Source: JAHECQ01 sp963775125 | GTDB lineage: Bacteria; Actinomycetota; Acidimicrobiia; Acidimicrobiales; SZUA-35 | DNA length: 64,000 nucleotides | Assembly (NCBI GenBank): GCA_963775125.1 | Contig: CAVZHQ010000002.1 | Coordinates: forward strand, 620,001-684,000 | Reading direction: 5' to 3' | Shown here: one piece after another, positions 41,203 to 50,065 of the stretch | Position numbering within the stretch: position 1 is the stretch's first letter | How the letters are laid out: every line of letters begins with the position of its first letter | Position numbers and translations under genes: made by a program | Notes under the pieces: model-generated | What the model saw: the letters and a program-made list of their open reading frames with translations, nothing else | Databases searched by the model: none | What the model was told of the DNA's origin: nothing

Positions 41203-42195
41203 CTACTGGTCGATTTCCCAGGTGGCGACCATCCAACTGCCGAGGCCCCCGGGATCGAGCAACGCGTCGGCCTCCCGTAGGCGACTCCGCATTCGCATGG
41301 CGTCGAGGTCGGGGCGTGCCGCCTTCTCCAACCACACCGCCCGGCCTTCCTCGACGAGACGATCGATACCGAACCGGCGCAGGAACGCAGCTTGGGACTC
41401 GAGGCGAGTTGCCGGCGGAAGCTGATCGAAGGGGATGTCGGTCGTGATGTCCCACTGACCGGGCTCGAGGAACGGATCTGCGCCTCGTGCATGCTGACGG
41501 TAGGTACGCAGCCAGCCTCCGCGTCCTGCGAGCTCGGCCGTCGTTCTCGTCCCGTAGTCGAAGGCCAGGATCCGAGCGGGACGCCGGTCGAGCGCGTCGG
41601 TTACCCACCGGTTGGCCGCCTCGACGAACGGAAAGCGCCCGTCGGACGGCGGCTGAGGAGTGAGCAACGGACCGCTCACCGACACCAACACCTCGACGGG
41701 CGTCGCCCCGCTCCAGTCGACGTACACCTCGTGGAGGCCCGGCGTGTGCGCCTCGCCGACGCCGGCGGTCGGTTCGAGGATTCGGAAGGGCAGGTTGTCC
41801 AGGAGTTCGTTGGCCAACACCACTCCCCCGGCGATGTCACCGAGGTCCGGTGTCATGCCCGGCGCGACGTCCGCGGCTCGAAGCGTCCAAACGGCTGCGC
41901 ACCGGGGCGAGGCGAGTTGGAGCGCCTTGAGGAGGGTCCCGGGCCCGGAACCAGCATCGACCACCGGGAACCGTGCCGGCTGACCGAGCTCGTCCCACCA
42001 CTGGTCGAGGGCGTGGGCCAAGACCGCCCCGAACAGCGGACCCACCTCGGGGCTGGTGAGGAAATCCCCGCCCCGCCTGCCGGCCCGTCCACGGCCGGCA
42101 CGGTAAAAACCGATCGAAGGGTCATACAGGCAGTAGTCGACCCACTGGTCGAACCGCATCCGCATTGTTGGATCACGCACCGGCGGATCGTGCAC
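41203..42195 (-). CDS. MidA/NDUFAF7-type SAM-dependent methyltransferase
   Basis: This SAM methyltransferase of 330 residues is of the MidA (COG1565) family. The features are RAGRRGGDFLTSPEVGPLFG, SAM motif I VVDAGSGPGTLLKAL, and VVLANELLDNLPFRI. The eukaryotic member NDUFAF7 dimethylates an arginine of the complex I subunit NDUFS2 (NuoD homologue) and is needed for assembly. Here the gene lies 31 bp downstream of nuoN on the same strand, as if part of the complex I operon. The substrate is inferred, not shown. Confidence 0.88.
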   Translation of the reverse strand: MHDPPVRDPTMRMRFDQWVDYCLYDPSIGFYRAGRGRAGRRGGDFLTSPEVGPLFGAVLAHALDQWWDELGQPARFPVVDAGSGPGTLLKALQLASPRCAAVWTLRAADVAPGMTPDLGDIAGGVVLANELLDNLPFRILEPTAGVGEAHTPGLHEVYVDWSGATPVEVLVSVSGPLLTPQPPSDGRFPFVEAANRWVTDALDRRPARILAFDYGTRTTAELAGRGGWLRTYRQHARGADPFLEPGQWDITTDIPFDQLPPATRLESQAAFLRRFGIDRLVEEGRAVWLEKAARPDLDAMRMRSRLREADALLDPGGLGSWMVATWEIDQ

Positions 42196-42226
42196 TCAGC
42201 CTCGATCCACTCAGGCCTCGATCCGC

Positions 42227-43750
42227 CTAGGGCAGAGCGATGCTGAAATCGGTCATTTCGGACAGCGGGCCGATGAGCACCGTGCCGGTCACCAAGGTGA
42301 CGAGCAAGGTCAGCACCAGGGCGGCCATGAGCGCCGGGGGAACGACCACCGGGCTGTGATCGCCATCGGGGGCAGGCATGAACCACATCTGCTTGGCGAT
42401 GGCGAGGTAGTAGAAGGCCGCGACCACCGAGTTGACCGCAGCGACGACGGCCAGCGCAATGCCGGCCGACGAACCTCCGGTGGTCAGCACCCGGAAGATT
42501 TCGAACTTGGCCCACCATCCGCCGACGGGAGGAATCCCCGCCAAGGAGAAGAGAAAGGCCGTCATGGCCAAGGTGAGACCCGGGGCGTAGCGGAACAGCC
42601 CACCGAAGCTGGTGATCTCGCCGGAGTGAGTCTTACGAGCGGCGATGATGACCACCGCGAACGCGCCCAGGTTCATGGCCGCGTACACGACCAGGTAGGT
42701 GACGATGGCCGAAGCGGCCCGGGCCGGCTTGTCCCCATAGACCGCAAGCGGTGCAAGCATGTAGCCCGCCTGCGCGACGCCCGAGTACGCCAGCATGCGC
42801 ACGATGTTGGTCTGACGGATGGCGATCAGGTTGCCCACCGTCATCGTGGCCGCAGCCAAGACCCACATGAGCGGTTCGACCACGTCGGGCTGGGAAGCGA
42901 AGGCCACCGTGACCACACTGATCAGCGCGACGAAGCCGGCGGCCTTCGACGCAACAGCGAGGAATGCGGTGAGCGGCGTCGGCGCACCTTCGTAGGTGTC
43001 GGGTGCCCAGGTGTGGAACGGGACGGCGGACACTTTGAAGCCGAAACCGATGACCGTGAACACCATGGCAAGGGTGAAGATGGGCTTGGACTCGCCGGTG
43101 GCCATGGCCGTGGCAATGTCGGACAGTTTCGTGCTGCCCGACACGCCGTAGAGCAGGGACATCCCGTAGAGCAGAATGGCCGAGGCGAACACGCCCATGA
43201 GCATGTACTTGAGTCCGGCCTCGTTCGATTTCAGATCTCGCTTGCGCCAGGCTGCCAGGAGATAGGCCGGGATCGACACCAGCTCGAGCGCAACGAACAG
43301 GGACACGAGATCTCGGGCCGAGGACATGACGACCATGCCGAGGATCGAGGCCGAGATGAGCTGGTAGTACTCGCTGTCGTAGTAGTCGCCTTCGCTCATG
43401 TAGTTGGTCGACAACAACACGATGACATAGCCGGACAGCAGGAACAGACCCTTGAGGACCAAGGAGTAACGGTCGATCACGTAGGCACCGTCGAAGAGCG
43501 ACCGCGGCAAGTCGTCACTCTGGTTCCACAGCGTCAGCACGGGAATCATCGGAAGGAGGAGGCCCAGGCCGGTGAGCGTGGGGATGATCCGACGGACCCG
43601 CTCGAGACCCACGAGATCGACGATCGTGATGATCACGCCAACGGCGAGCAGCACCAATTCCGGGGCGACCGCGTGCCAATCGATGACGGGGCGGTCGAAC
43701 GGTGCCTGCTCGACCTGCGCGAGGACACCGACGGCAGCGAGGTGGATCAC
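42227..43750 (-). CDS. nuoN: Complex I subunit N, first operon
   Basis: NuoN is a proton-pumping antiporter-like membrane subunit (507 residues, about 14 membrane helices). The start is the GTG at 43750, which overlaps the nuoM stop (GTGA). Family blocks are FVALELVSIPAYLLAAWRKR, SNEAGLKYMLMGVFASAILL, FKVSAVPFHTWAPDTYEGAP and MLAYSGVAQAGYMLAPLAVY. It is the last nuo gene of the first operon. Confidence 0.96.
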   Translation of the reverse strand: MIHLAAVGVLAQVEQAPFDRPVIDWHAVAPELVLLAVGVIITIVDLVGLERVRRIIPTLTGLGLLLPMIPVLTLWNQSDDLPRSLFDGAYVIDRYSLVLKGLFLLSGYVIVLLSTNYMSEGDYYDSEYYQLISASILGMVVMSSARDLVSLFVALELVSIPAYLLAAWRKRDLKSNEAGLKYMLMGVFASAILLYGMSLLYGVSGSTKLSDIATAMATGESKPIFTLAMVFTVIGFGFKVSAVPFHTWAPDTYEGAPTPLTAFLAVASKAAGFVALISVVTVAFASQPDVVEPLMWVLAAATMTVGNLIAIRQTNIVRMLAYSGVAQAGYMLAPLAVYGDKPARAASAIVTYLVVYAAMNLGAFAVVIIAARKTHSGEITSFGGLFRYAPGLTLAMTAFLFSLAGIPPVGGWWAKFEIFRVLTTGGSSAGIALAVVAAVNSVVAAFYYLAIAKQMWFMPAPDGDHSPVVVPPALMAALVLTLLVTLVTGTVLIGPLSEMTDFSIALP

Positions 43751-45291
43751 GGAGCGCCCCCAGGCAAGAAGGCACTGACCGCCGGGTCAGTGAGGTTGAA
43801 GATGATGCCGGGCAGGAAGCCGAACAACACGATGAGGATCAGCATCGGGACCCAGGCCACCCACTCGGTGAAGACCATGTCGTGAATGTGCGGATCGTCG
43901 GCGAACTCCTCTGACGGCGTTCCGAACGCAGTGCGCTGGAGCAGCCACAGCAGGTACGCGGCAGCCAGCACCGTGCCGATGGCGGCGATGACCATGTAGA
44001 CCCGGAACAGGTTGGTGCTGATGCCGGCCGCAGGCTCGTAGGCCGCGAGGATGGCGGGGAACTCACCCCAGAACCCGGCGAGTCCCGGGAGACCCAACGA
44101 GGCCATGGTGGTGAAGCCGAGGATCCACCCGAGGTGCGGTGCCTGGACCAGGAGGCCGCCGAGTCGCTTGATCTCGAGGGTGTGATACCGCTCCTTCACC
44201 GAACCGGCGATGAAGAAGAGCATGCCGGTGATGAGGCCGTGGGCGACCATCCCGAAGATGGCGGCGTTGATACCGAAGTCGGTCATGGTGGCGATGCCGA
44301 GCATGACGTAGCCCATGTGGGCAACGGACGAGAAGGCAATGAGGCGCTTCATGTCGGTCTGGGCGAGGCACCCGAGGGCGCCGTAGATGATGCCGGCGCA
44401 TGCCAGGCCGCCGATGATCGGGGCCCAGTCGATCGCGGCGTTGGGAAGGATCGGCAGTGCGATGCGGACGAAGCCGTAGGTGCCGAGCTTCAGCAGGACC
44501 GCAGCGAGGATCACCGAACCCTGCGTCGGGGCCTGGGTGTGGGCGTCGGGCAGCCAGGTGTGGAACGGGAACATCGGCACCTTGATGCCGAAGCCCATGA
44601 ACATGCCGCCGAAGATGAGCCACTGGGCCCGATCGGAAATGTCGCTCTCGGCCACCAAGTCGGCAAGGCCGGCCATGGAGAAGGTCTGCGATCCGGTCAG
44701 CCAATACAGCGCCAGGAAACTGACCAGCATGAGGGCCGAACCGAAGAGCGTGAAGAGGAAGAACTTGATGGCTGCGTACAACCGGTTCTCGCCGCCCCAG
44801 ACGCCGATCATGAAGTACATGGGCAGGAGCACGACCTCGAAGAACACGAAGAACAGCACGAGGTCCTGAGCGACGAAGCTCCCGAGCATGCCGGTGTGCA
44901 GCACGAGGATCAGGGTGAGGAACGCCTTCGCGTTCCCCGGATCGGGAATGTGATTCCAGCTGTAGATGATGACCAGCGGCACGACCAGCAAGGTGAGCGC
45001 GATGAGCGGCATGGAGATGCCGTCGATACCCACCAGGTAGCGAGCGTTGACGATGTCGATCCAGCTGCGATCGACGACGTAGTGGAGGCTTGCCCACTGC
45101 TCGGAGCCCAGACGGTAGAAGTCGACGGCCAGCCAGAGCCCGAGGGCCCCTGTCAGCAACGAGGTGACCAGGGCGATGGTCTTGTGGTTCTCCTCCTGCT
45201 GTCCCGGGACGAGCATCATGATCAGCGCTCCCACGAGGGGAAGGAAGACCATGAGGGTGATGCCCCAGTCTTGGAGAAATGCGTTTTCCAT
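43747..45291 (-). CDS. nuoM: Complex I subunit M, first operon
   Basis: NuoM is a proton-pumping antiporter-like subunit of 514 residues. The sequence has FFVFFEVVLLPMYFMIGVWG with the conserved membrane Glu, GIKVPMFPFHTWLPDAHTQA, and IAFSSVAHMGYVMLGIATMT. It lies between nuoL and nuoN and is coupled to nuoN by a 4-bp overlap. Length and helix pattern are normal. Confidence 0.96.
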   Translation of the reverse strand: MENAFLQDWGITLMVFLPLVGALIMMLVPGQQEENHKTIALVTSLLTGALGLWLAVDFYRLGSEQWASLHYVVDRSWIDIVNARYLVGIDGISMPLIALTLLVVPLVIIYSWNHIPDPGNAKAFLTLILVLHTGMLGSFVAQDLVLFFVFFEVVLLPMYFMIGVWGGENRLYAAIKFFLFTLFGSALMLVSFLALYWLTGSQTFSMAGLADLVAESDISDRAQWLIFGGMFMGFGIKVPMFPFHTWLPDAHTQAPTQGSVILAAVLLKLGTYGFVRIALPILPNAAIDWAPIIGGLACAGIIYGALGCLAQTDMKRLIAFSSVAHMGYVMLGIATMTDFGINAAIFGMVAHGLITGMLFFIAGSVKERYHTLEIKRLGGLLVQAPHLGWILGFTTMASLGLPGLAGFWGEFPAILAAYEPAAGISTNLFRVYMVIAAIGTVLAAAYLLWLLQRTAFGTPSEEFADDPHIHDMVFTEWVAWVPMLILIVLFGFLPGIIFNLTDPAVSAFLPGGAP

Positions 45292-45323
45292 ACCTGTTCC
45301 TCTACCTGTCTCTCAGATGTGGA

Positions 45324-47621
45324 TCAAACAGCGATGATGAAGATGCCGGCCAGCACGGCCGCGGCACCGAACATCAGGGCTGCGTATTGACGAATCTTGC
45401 CGGACTGGACCTTGCGGAGCAGTTGCCCCGACTCCGACGCACCAGCGCCCGATGCATTGACCGCTCCATCGATGGCGCCCTGGTCGACGTACTTGTACAC
45501 GAAACGGCCGACGACCGTTGTGCCGACACCGACACTGTTCACGACGCCGTCGAGCACGCTCTGGTTGAACCAATAGGCCGCCCGGGCCATCCAGCCCTTG
45601 ACGCTGCCGGCGATGACGCCCGTGTAGAGGTGATCGAGGTAGTACTTGTTGACCAGGAACGTGTGGCCGGCGCGAAGCACGGGCATGCGGGCGATCCAGT
45701 GGTCGGTGTACTCCGACGCATGACGGTCGATGCGGTACAGGCGCTTGTAGTAGCTCCAGACGGCGAGACCCGCGAGTACGGCGAGACTGGTGGCCAGGAT
45801 GGCGAGACCGAGGCTGGGTTCGGCGTGCTTGATGACCGGGAAGGTGGAGATGCCACTGGGCTCGACTTGGTGCTCGAACCAGAGACCGATGCGACTACCC
45901 AACACCGGCAACGTCTCGGGGACGTTGGCGAAGCCCGCGACCACCGAACCGATGGCCAACAGGATGAGGGGGACCGTGAGACGGTTCCCGGATTCGTGGG
46001 GGTGGGCGTGACCGCGGTACTCGCCGAAGAAGGTGAGCCAAACCGCCCGGGTCATGTACGCCGCGGTCATTGCGGCGGTGATCATGCCGAAGGCGAACGG
46101 CACGTAGTAATCGCCGTTGCCGCCTGTGCCCGGGAAGACGCCGGCGCCGACCAGGATCTCGTCCTTGGACCAGAAGCCGGCAAGCGGCGGAATGCCGGCC
46201 AGCGCGCCAGTGGCGATGATGAACGTCCAGAACGTCTTGGGCATGTACTTCCGTAGCCCGCCCATGTCCGCCTTCATGTCGAAGCTGTGGTGGCACGCGT
46301 GGCTGACCGAACCGGCTCCGAGGAAGAGGCAGGCCTTGAAGATGGCGTGGGTGAACAGGTGGAACATGCCGGCGGTGTAGGCACCCACACCGAGGGCCAG
46401 GACCATGTACCCGAGCTGGGACACCGTGGAGTAGGCCAAGACCTTCTTGAGGTCTCGTTGCACGAAGGCCAACGCCCCACCGCCGACGCACGTGAGTCCG
46501 CCGATGAAGGCCATGGCGTTGAACGTCCCGCCGTCGATGCCGAAGCCGACATAGAACACGGCGTACAGACGACCGATGAGGTAGATGCCGGCCACGACCA
46601 TGGTGGCGGCATGGATGAGCGCCGAGACCGGCGTCGGACCGGCCATGGCATCGGGGAGCCAGGTATGCAGGATGAACTGCCCCGACTTCGACATGACGGC
46701 GGCCATCAGGCACAGGCCTGCGACCAGCAGGGTGTTCTTGCTGATTGCGCCCGAGATGGCGGCTTGGTTGATGGCGTCGATGTCGAAGGTCTTGCCGGCG
46801 GCAAAGTAGAGGATGATCATGCCGACGAGCAGGCCGATGTCGCCGACACGGTTGGTGAGGAACGCCTTCAGCGCCGCGTCGGAGTTCGGCTGTTCTTCCC
46901 ACCAATGACCGATGAGGGCAAAGGAACAGACGCCCACGAGCTCCCATCCGACGATCATCTGGAGCGTGCTGCTCGAGAGCACGTAGAAGAGCATCGAAGC
47001 GGTGAAGAGCGACAGGAAGGCGAAGTAGTGGGTGTAGCGCCGGTCGCCCTTGACGTAGTCGGTCGAGTAGATGTGCACCAGCAAGGAAATGAAGCTGACG
47101 ACGACGAGCATCATGATCGACTGGCCGTCGACCAGGGTGCCGATCTTGATGTCCGAACCACCCTCGGCGGTGGTTCCACCGTTGTTGAACCAGGACACCT
47201 CGTTCACGACGGCGCACGGGGTGAGGTGGTGCTCTTCGGCCTCGCCCTCCTCGCCGCCCTCTCCGGCCGCAGTGAAGGCGAGGGCACCCGGCGCCGCCTC
47301 GTGCTCCTCGTCGGCTTCCTCAGCGCCGACGCAGTCGACGGCTCCGTGGGACTCTGAATCCTCAGCGCCGGCTGTCTCGGCGCTGTGGGCGGTGTCGCTG
47401 ACATAGCCGATCCAGCTTGCGGCCATCACCAGCGCGAGGACGAAGCAGGCACCGACGCCGGCGATGCCGAACCAGTGCGCCTGGATCCGCAGCCGCTTGG
47501 CGAACAAGAGGATGCAGACGAACGAGGCGGCCATGATCGCTGGGATCAGCCACACCCAGTCGAAGATGGCAGGCGGTGACACGGCGTGCGCCGCTTCGGT
47601 TGCGAGGAGTTGAGTAATCAC
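45324..47621 (-). CDS. nuoL: Complex I subunit L, first operon, with acidic insertion
   Basis: NuoL is the distal proton-pumping subunit with the long lateral helix. The 765-residue product starts at the GTG at 47621. Family blocks: IVGWELVGVCSFALIGHWWE, FILHTWLPDAMAGPTPVSAL, VLAYSTVSQLGYMVLALGVG. An unusual insertion at about residues 76-150, between the second and third membrane helices, is very rich in Glu, Ala and Gly (VGAEEADEEHEAAPGALAF, GEGGEEGEAEEHH) and should face the outer side. The gene is 9 bp after nuoK. Confidence 0.95.
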   Translation of the reverse strand: MITQLLATEAAHAVSPPAIFDWVWLIPAIMAASFVCILLFAKRLRIQAHWFGIAGVGACFVLALVMAASWIGYVSDTAHSAETAGAEDSESHGAVDCVGAEEADEEHEAAPGALAFTAAGEGGEEGEAEEHHLTPCAVVNEVSWFNNGGTTAEGGSDIKIGTLVDGQSIMMLVVVSFISLLVHIYSTDYVKGDRRYTHYFAFLSLFTASMLFYVLSSSTLQMIVGWELVGVCSFALIGHWWEEQPNSDAALKAFLTNRVGDIGLLVGMIILYFAAGKTFDIDAINQAAISGAISKNTLLVAGLCLMAAVMSKSGQFILHTWLPDAMAGPTPVSALIHAATMVVAGIYLIGRLYAVFYVGFGIDGGTFNAMAFIGGLTCVGGGALAFVQRDLKKVLAYSTVSQLGYMVLALGVGAYTAGMFHLFTHAIFKACLFLGAGSVSHACHHSFDMKADMGGLRKYMPKTFWTFIIATGALAGIPPLAGFWSKDEILVGAGVFPGTGGNGDYYVPFAFGMITAAMTAAYMTRAVWLTFFGEYRGHAHPHESGNRLTVPLILLAIGSVVAGFANVPETLPVLGSRIGLWFEHQVEPSGISTFPVIKHAEPSLGLAILATSLAVLAGLAVWSYYKRLYRIDRHASEYTDHWIARMPVLRAGHTFLVNKYYLDHLYTGVIAGSVKGWMARAAYWFNQSVLDGVVNSVGVGTTVVGRFVYKYVDQGAIDGAVNASGAGASESGQLLRKVQSGKIRQYAALMFGAAAVLAGIFIIAV

Positions 47622-47630
47622 GACGCTGGA

Positions 47631-47930
47631 TCAGCCCTTGAGAAGGTCGGCTTCGGCCACGTTGATGCTGCGGCGGTTGCGGTAGATCAGCAGCACGATG
47701 GCCAGACCCACGCCTACCTCAGCAGCAGCGACGGCGATGATGAACAGAGCGAAGACCTGACCGGCGATGTCCTGGTTGTACGCGCCGAACGCCACCAGGT
47801 TGATGTTGACCGCGTTGAGAATGAGTTCGATCGACATCAGGACGAGCACACCGTTCTTGCGGGTGAGCACGCCGTACACGCCGATGCAGAACAAGATGGC
47901 GGCAAAGAAGAGGAACTGGTTCAGCCACAT
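47631..47930 (-). CDS. nuoK: Complex I subunit K, first operon
   Basis: NuoK is a small membrane subunit with three helices. The ATG at 47930 (MWLNQFLFFAAILFCIGVYG) gives 99 residues. The two conserved membrane glutamates are in LVLMSIELILNAVNINLVAF and IAVAAAEVGVGLAIVLLIYR, which are needed for proton transfer. It is 7 bp after nuoJ. Confidence 0.96.
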   Translation of the reverse strand: MWLNQFLFFAAILFCIGVYGVLTRKNGVLVLMSIELILNAVNINLVAFGAYNQDIAGQVFALFIIAVAAAEVGVGLAIVLLIYRNRRSINVAEADLLKG

Positions 47931-47937
47931 CGTTCGA

Positions 47938-48471
47938 TCAATCCCTTCTGGCGACGACGACGGCGCCGATGAGCGCAGCGAGGAGCAATACCGACAACGC
48001 CTCGAAGGGCACGATGTAGGTACTGAAGATGGAATCGGCGACGGCGTCGGTGCGCTGCACCAGGCGATCGTCGGGCAGTTTGGCGTCGCTGAACGCCTCC
48101 CACAGCGAGTAGCCCATGACGGCGCCCATGGCCGCGGCAACGAGGCCGCCGATCCATTTCTGCTCGTGGTCGAGATCGGTGTCGGTGCCGATCTTTGCCC
48201 GGGTGAGCATGACGCCGAACAGCAGCAGGACCAGGATGGCGCCGATGTAGACCAGCACCTGGGTCGCTGCGGCGAACTCGGCCCCGAGGATGACGTAGAC
48301 GGCCGCGACGCCCGACAGCACGATGAGCAGATACAGGGCCGCGTGGACCACGTTCTTCGTGGTCACCATCTTCAACGCAGCGGCGATGGACACGAGGGCA
48401 ATGACCAGGAAGAAACTGTTGGCGACCCAGACCTCGGTCTTGGTCATCTCGGAGGCGAGCAGCGGGATCAT
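47938..48471 (-). CDS. nuoJ: Complex I subunit J, first operon
   Basis: NuoJ is a membrane subunit with five helices; the ATG at 48471 gives 177 residues. The signature is FFLVIALVSIAAALKMVTTK and AATQVLVYIGAILVLLLFGV with the pi-bulge helix (LVYIGAI). The ATG overlaps the nuoI stop by 4 bp. Confidence 0.94.
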   Translation of the reverse strand: MIPLLASEMTKTEVWVANSFFLVIALVSIAAALKMVTTKNVVHAALYLLIVLSGVAAVYVILGAEFAAATQVLVYIGAILVLLLFGVMLTRAKIGTDTDLDHEQKWIGGLVAAAMGAVMGYSLWEAFSDAKLPDDRLVQRTDAVADSIFSTYIVPFEALSVLLLAALIGAVVVARRD

Positions 48472-48968
48472 CGCGGCACCTGCTTGGCCTTGACCTGGGC
48501 GCCGGCCTCGTAGGGCTCGAAGTCGGGAACCGTGGTCATCCACTGTCCCAGCCGAGTCTTGTCGTGCAGGAGGTCGGCGATGCGGGGCTCGGAGTACTCG
48601 TACTCGGGGCTCCAGAACAGGGCCTCGAACGGACACACCTCGACGCAGATACCGCAGTACATGCACAGGCCGTAGTCGATGTCGAAGCGGTCGAGCTTGT
48701 TGACCTGCCTCGGCTTGCCTCCGGCCCGCCGGGGCGGGGCGAGATCCTTGTGGCCTTCGATGTAGATGCACCAGTCCGGACATTCGCGGACGCAGAGCAT
48801 GCAAGCGGTGCAGTTGTCCTCGTGGAGGGCGATGACCCCGCGAGCCCGCGGCGCAGGGTCTTCCTTCTCGTGGGGATACTGGACGGTTTCAGCCCCTTTG
48901 GTGACCGTCTTGACGATCTCCTTGAAGGTGATCCCGAGACCAGTGAGGAGGCCAGGGACGAGCGGCAT
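48468..48968 (-). CDS. nuoI: Complex I subunit I (two 4Fe-4S), first operon
   Basis: NuoI carries clusters N6a and N6b in the connecting arm. The ATG at 48968 (MPLVPGLLTGLGITFKEIVK) gives 166 residues. The ligands are all present: C53, C56, C59, C63 (CTACMLCVRECP) and C102, C105, C108, C112 (CMYCGICVEVCP). The ATG overlaps the nuoH stop by one base. The paralogue NuoI in the second operon has a different N-terminus and a His-rich tail. Confidence 0.96.
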   Translation of the reverse strand: MPLVPGLLTGLGITFKEIVKTVTKGAETVQYPHEKEDPAPRARGVIALHEDNCTACMLCVRECPDWCIYIEGHKDLAPPRRAGGKPRQVNKLDRFDIDYGLCMYCGICVEVCPFEALFWSPEYEYSEPRIADLLHDKTRLGQWMTTVPDFEPYEAGAQVKAKQVPR

Positions 48969-50065
48969 CAGAACACCACCTTCAGCACGCCAGTGGCGGC
49001 GATGTTGACGAGAGCCAGCGGAATGAGGATCTTCCACGCGAACTTCTGCAGCTGATCCTCGCGGAAACGGGGGAACGTGAATCGCACCCAATAGATCACG
49101 AAGGTGAGCAGCAGCATCTTGGTGAGCATGACCAACGGCCCGAGCACGTTCATGAGGTTGGAGTCCCACTCGACGCCCAACAGGTCGGTGACGAACGGGG
49201 GCACCGCCCAACCACCGAGGAACAACACCGAGGCCAGGAAGGCGAAGATGTTGGCGGTGGCGAACTCGCCGATGAAGAACATGAGGAACCGGAAGCCCGA
49301 GTACTCGGTCATGTAGCCCGACACCAGTTCGGACTCGGCGATCGGCATGTCGAAGGGGACCTGCGTGAGCTCGGCCTGCACCGCGATCATGAAGATCAGG
49401 AAGCCGACCGCCTGGGTGAGGAAGTACGGATTCCCGATGCCACCAAACCCGAAGATCTCACCTTGGGTTTGCCGGGCAATGATGCCCTGGAGGCTCAGCG
49501 TGCCCGCCTGAATGACGACGCCGACTACCGCCAGAATCAACGGAAGCTCGTAGGCGATGAGCTGGCCGGCGGCACGCAGGCCACCGAGGAGTGAGTATTT
49601 CGAGGCGCTGGCCCAGCCGGCCATGAGGATGCCGACCACCGAGATCGACGAGACGGCGAGGGCCAGGTACACGCCGGTGTCGATGTTGGTGAACGCAGCG
49701 TCGGGGCCGAACGGGATGACGACGGCGAGCAGGAACGTACTGGACAGCACCACGTAGGGCGCAAAGGCGAACACCGTGCGGTCGGCCTTGGCCGGGAAGA
49801 TGTCCTCCTTCTGGAGGTTCTTGCCCAGCTCGGCGAGGAGCTGCATCGAGCCGTAGGGGCCTGCCTCCATCGGTCCGAGGCGGCTCTGCATGAACGAGAC
49901 CATCTTGAACAGGTAGAGGTAGACGGTGGTTCCTGCCGGGATCAGCACGGCAACGATGGCCATGATCGACTTGAACACCGTGGTCTGCCACCACGCGAAT
50001 TCGACAGCCAGTAATTCGGTGACCGGCAGTTCGGTGGCAAGGACTGCGTTGAGCGCGGCGGTCAT
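48968..50065 (-). CDS. nuoH: Complex I subunit H, first operon
   Basis: NuoH forms the quinone-access tunnel with NuoB and NuoD. The ATG at 50065 (MTAALNAVLATELPVTELLA) gives 365 residues with eight or nine helices. The family blocks are LGPMEAGPYGSMQLLAELGK, WASASKYSLLGGLRAAGQLI and PFDMPIAESELVSGYMTEYS with the conserved Glu residues. It overlaps nuoD by 4 bp. Confidence 0.96.
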   Translation of the reverse strand: MTAALNAVLATELPVTELLAVEFAWWQTTVFKSIMAIVAVLIPAGTTVYLYLFKMVSFMQSRLGPMEAGPYGSMQLLAELGKNLQKEDIFPAKADRTVFAFAPYVVLSSTFLLAVVIPFGPDAAFTNIDTGVYLALAVSSISVVGILMAGWASASKYSLLGGLRAAGQLIAYELPLILAVVGVVIQAGTLSLQGIIARQTQGEIFGFGGIGNPYFLTQAVGFLIFMIAVQAELTQVPFDMPIAESELVSGYMTEYSGFRFLMFFIGEFATANIFAFLASVLFLGGWAVPPFVTDLLGVEWDSNLMNVLGPLVMLTKMLLLTFVIYWVRFTFPRFREDQLQKFAWKILIPLALVNIAATGVLKVVF

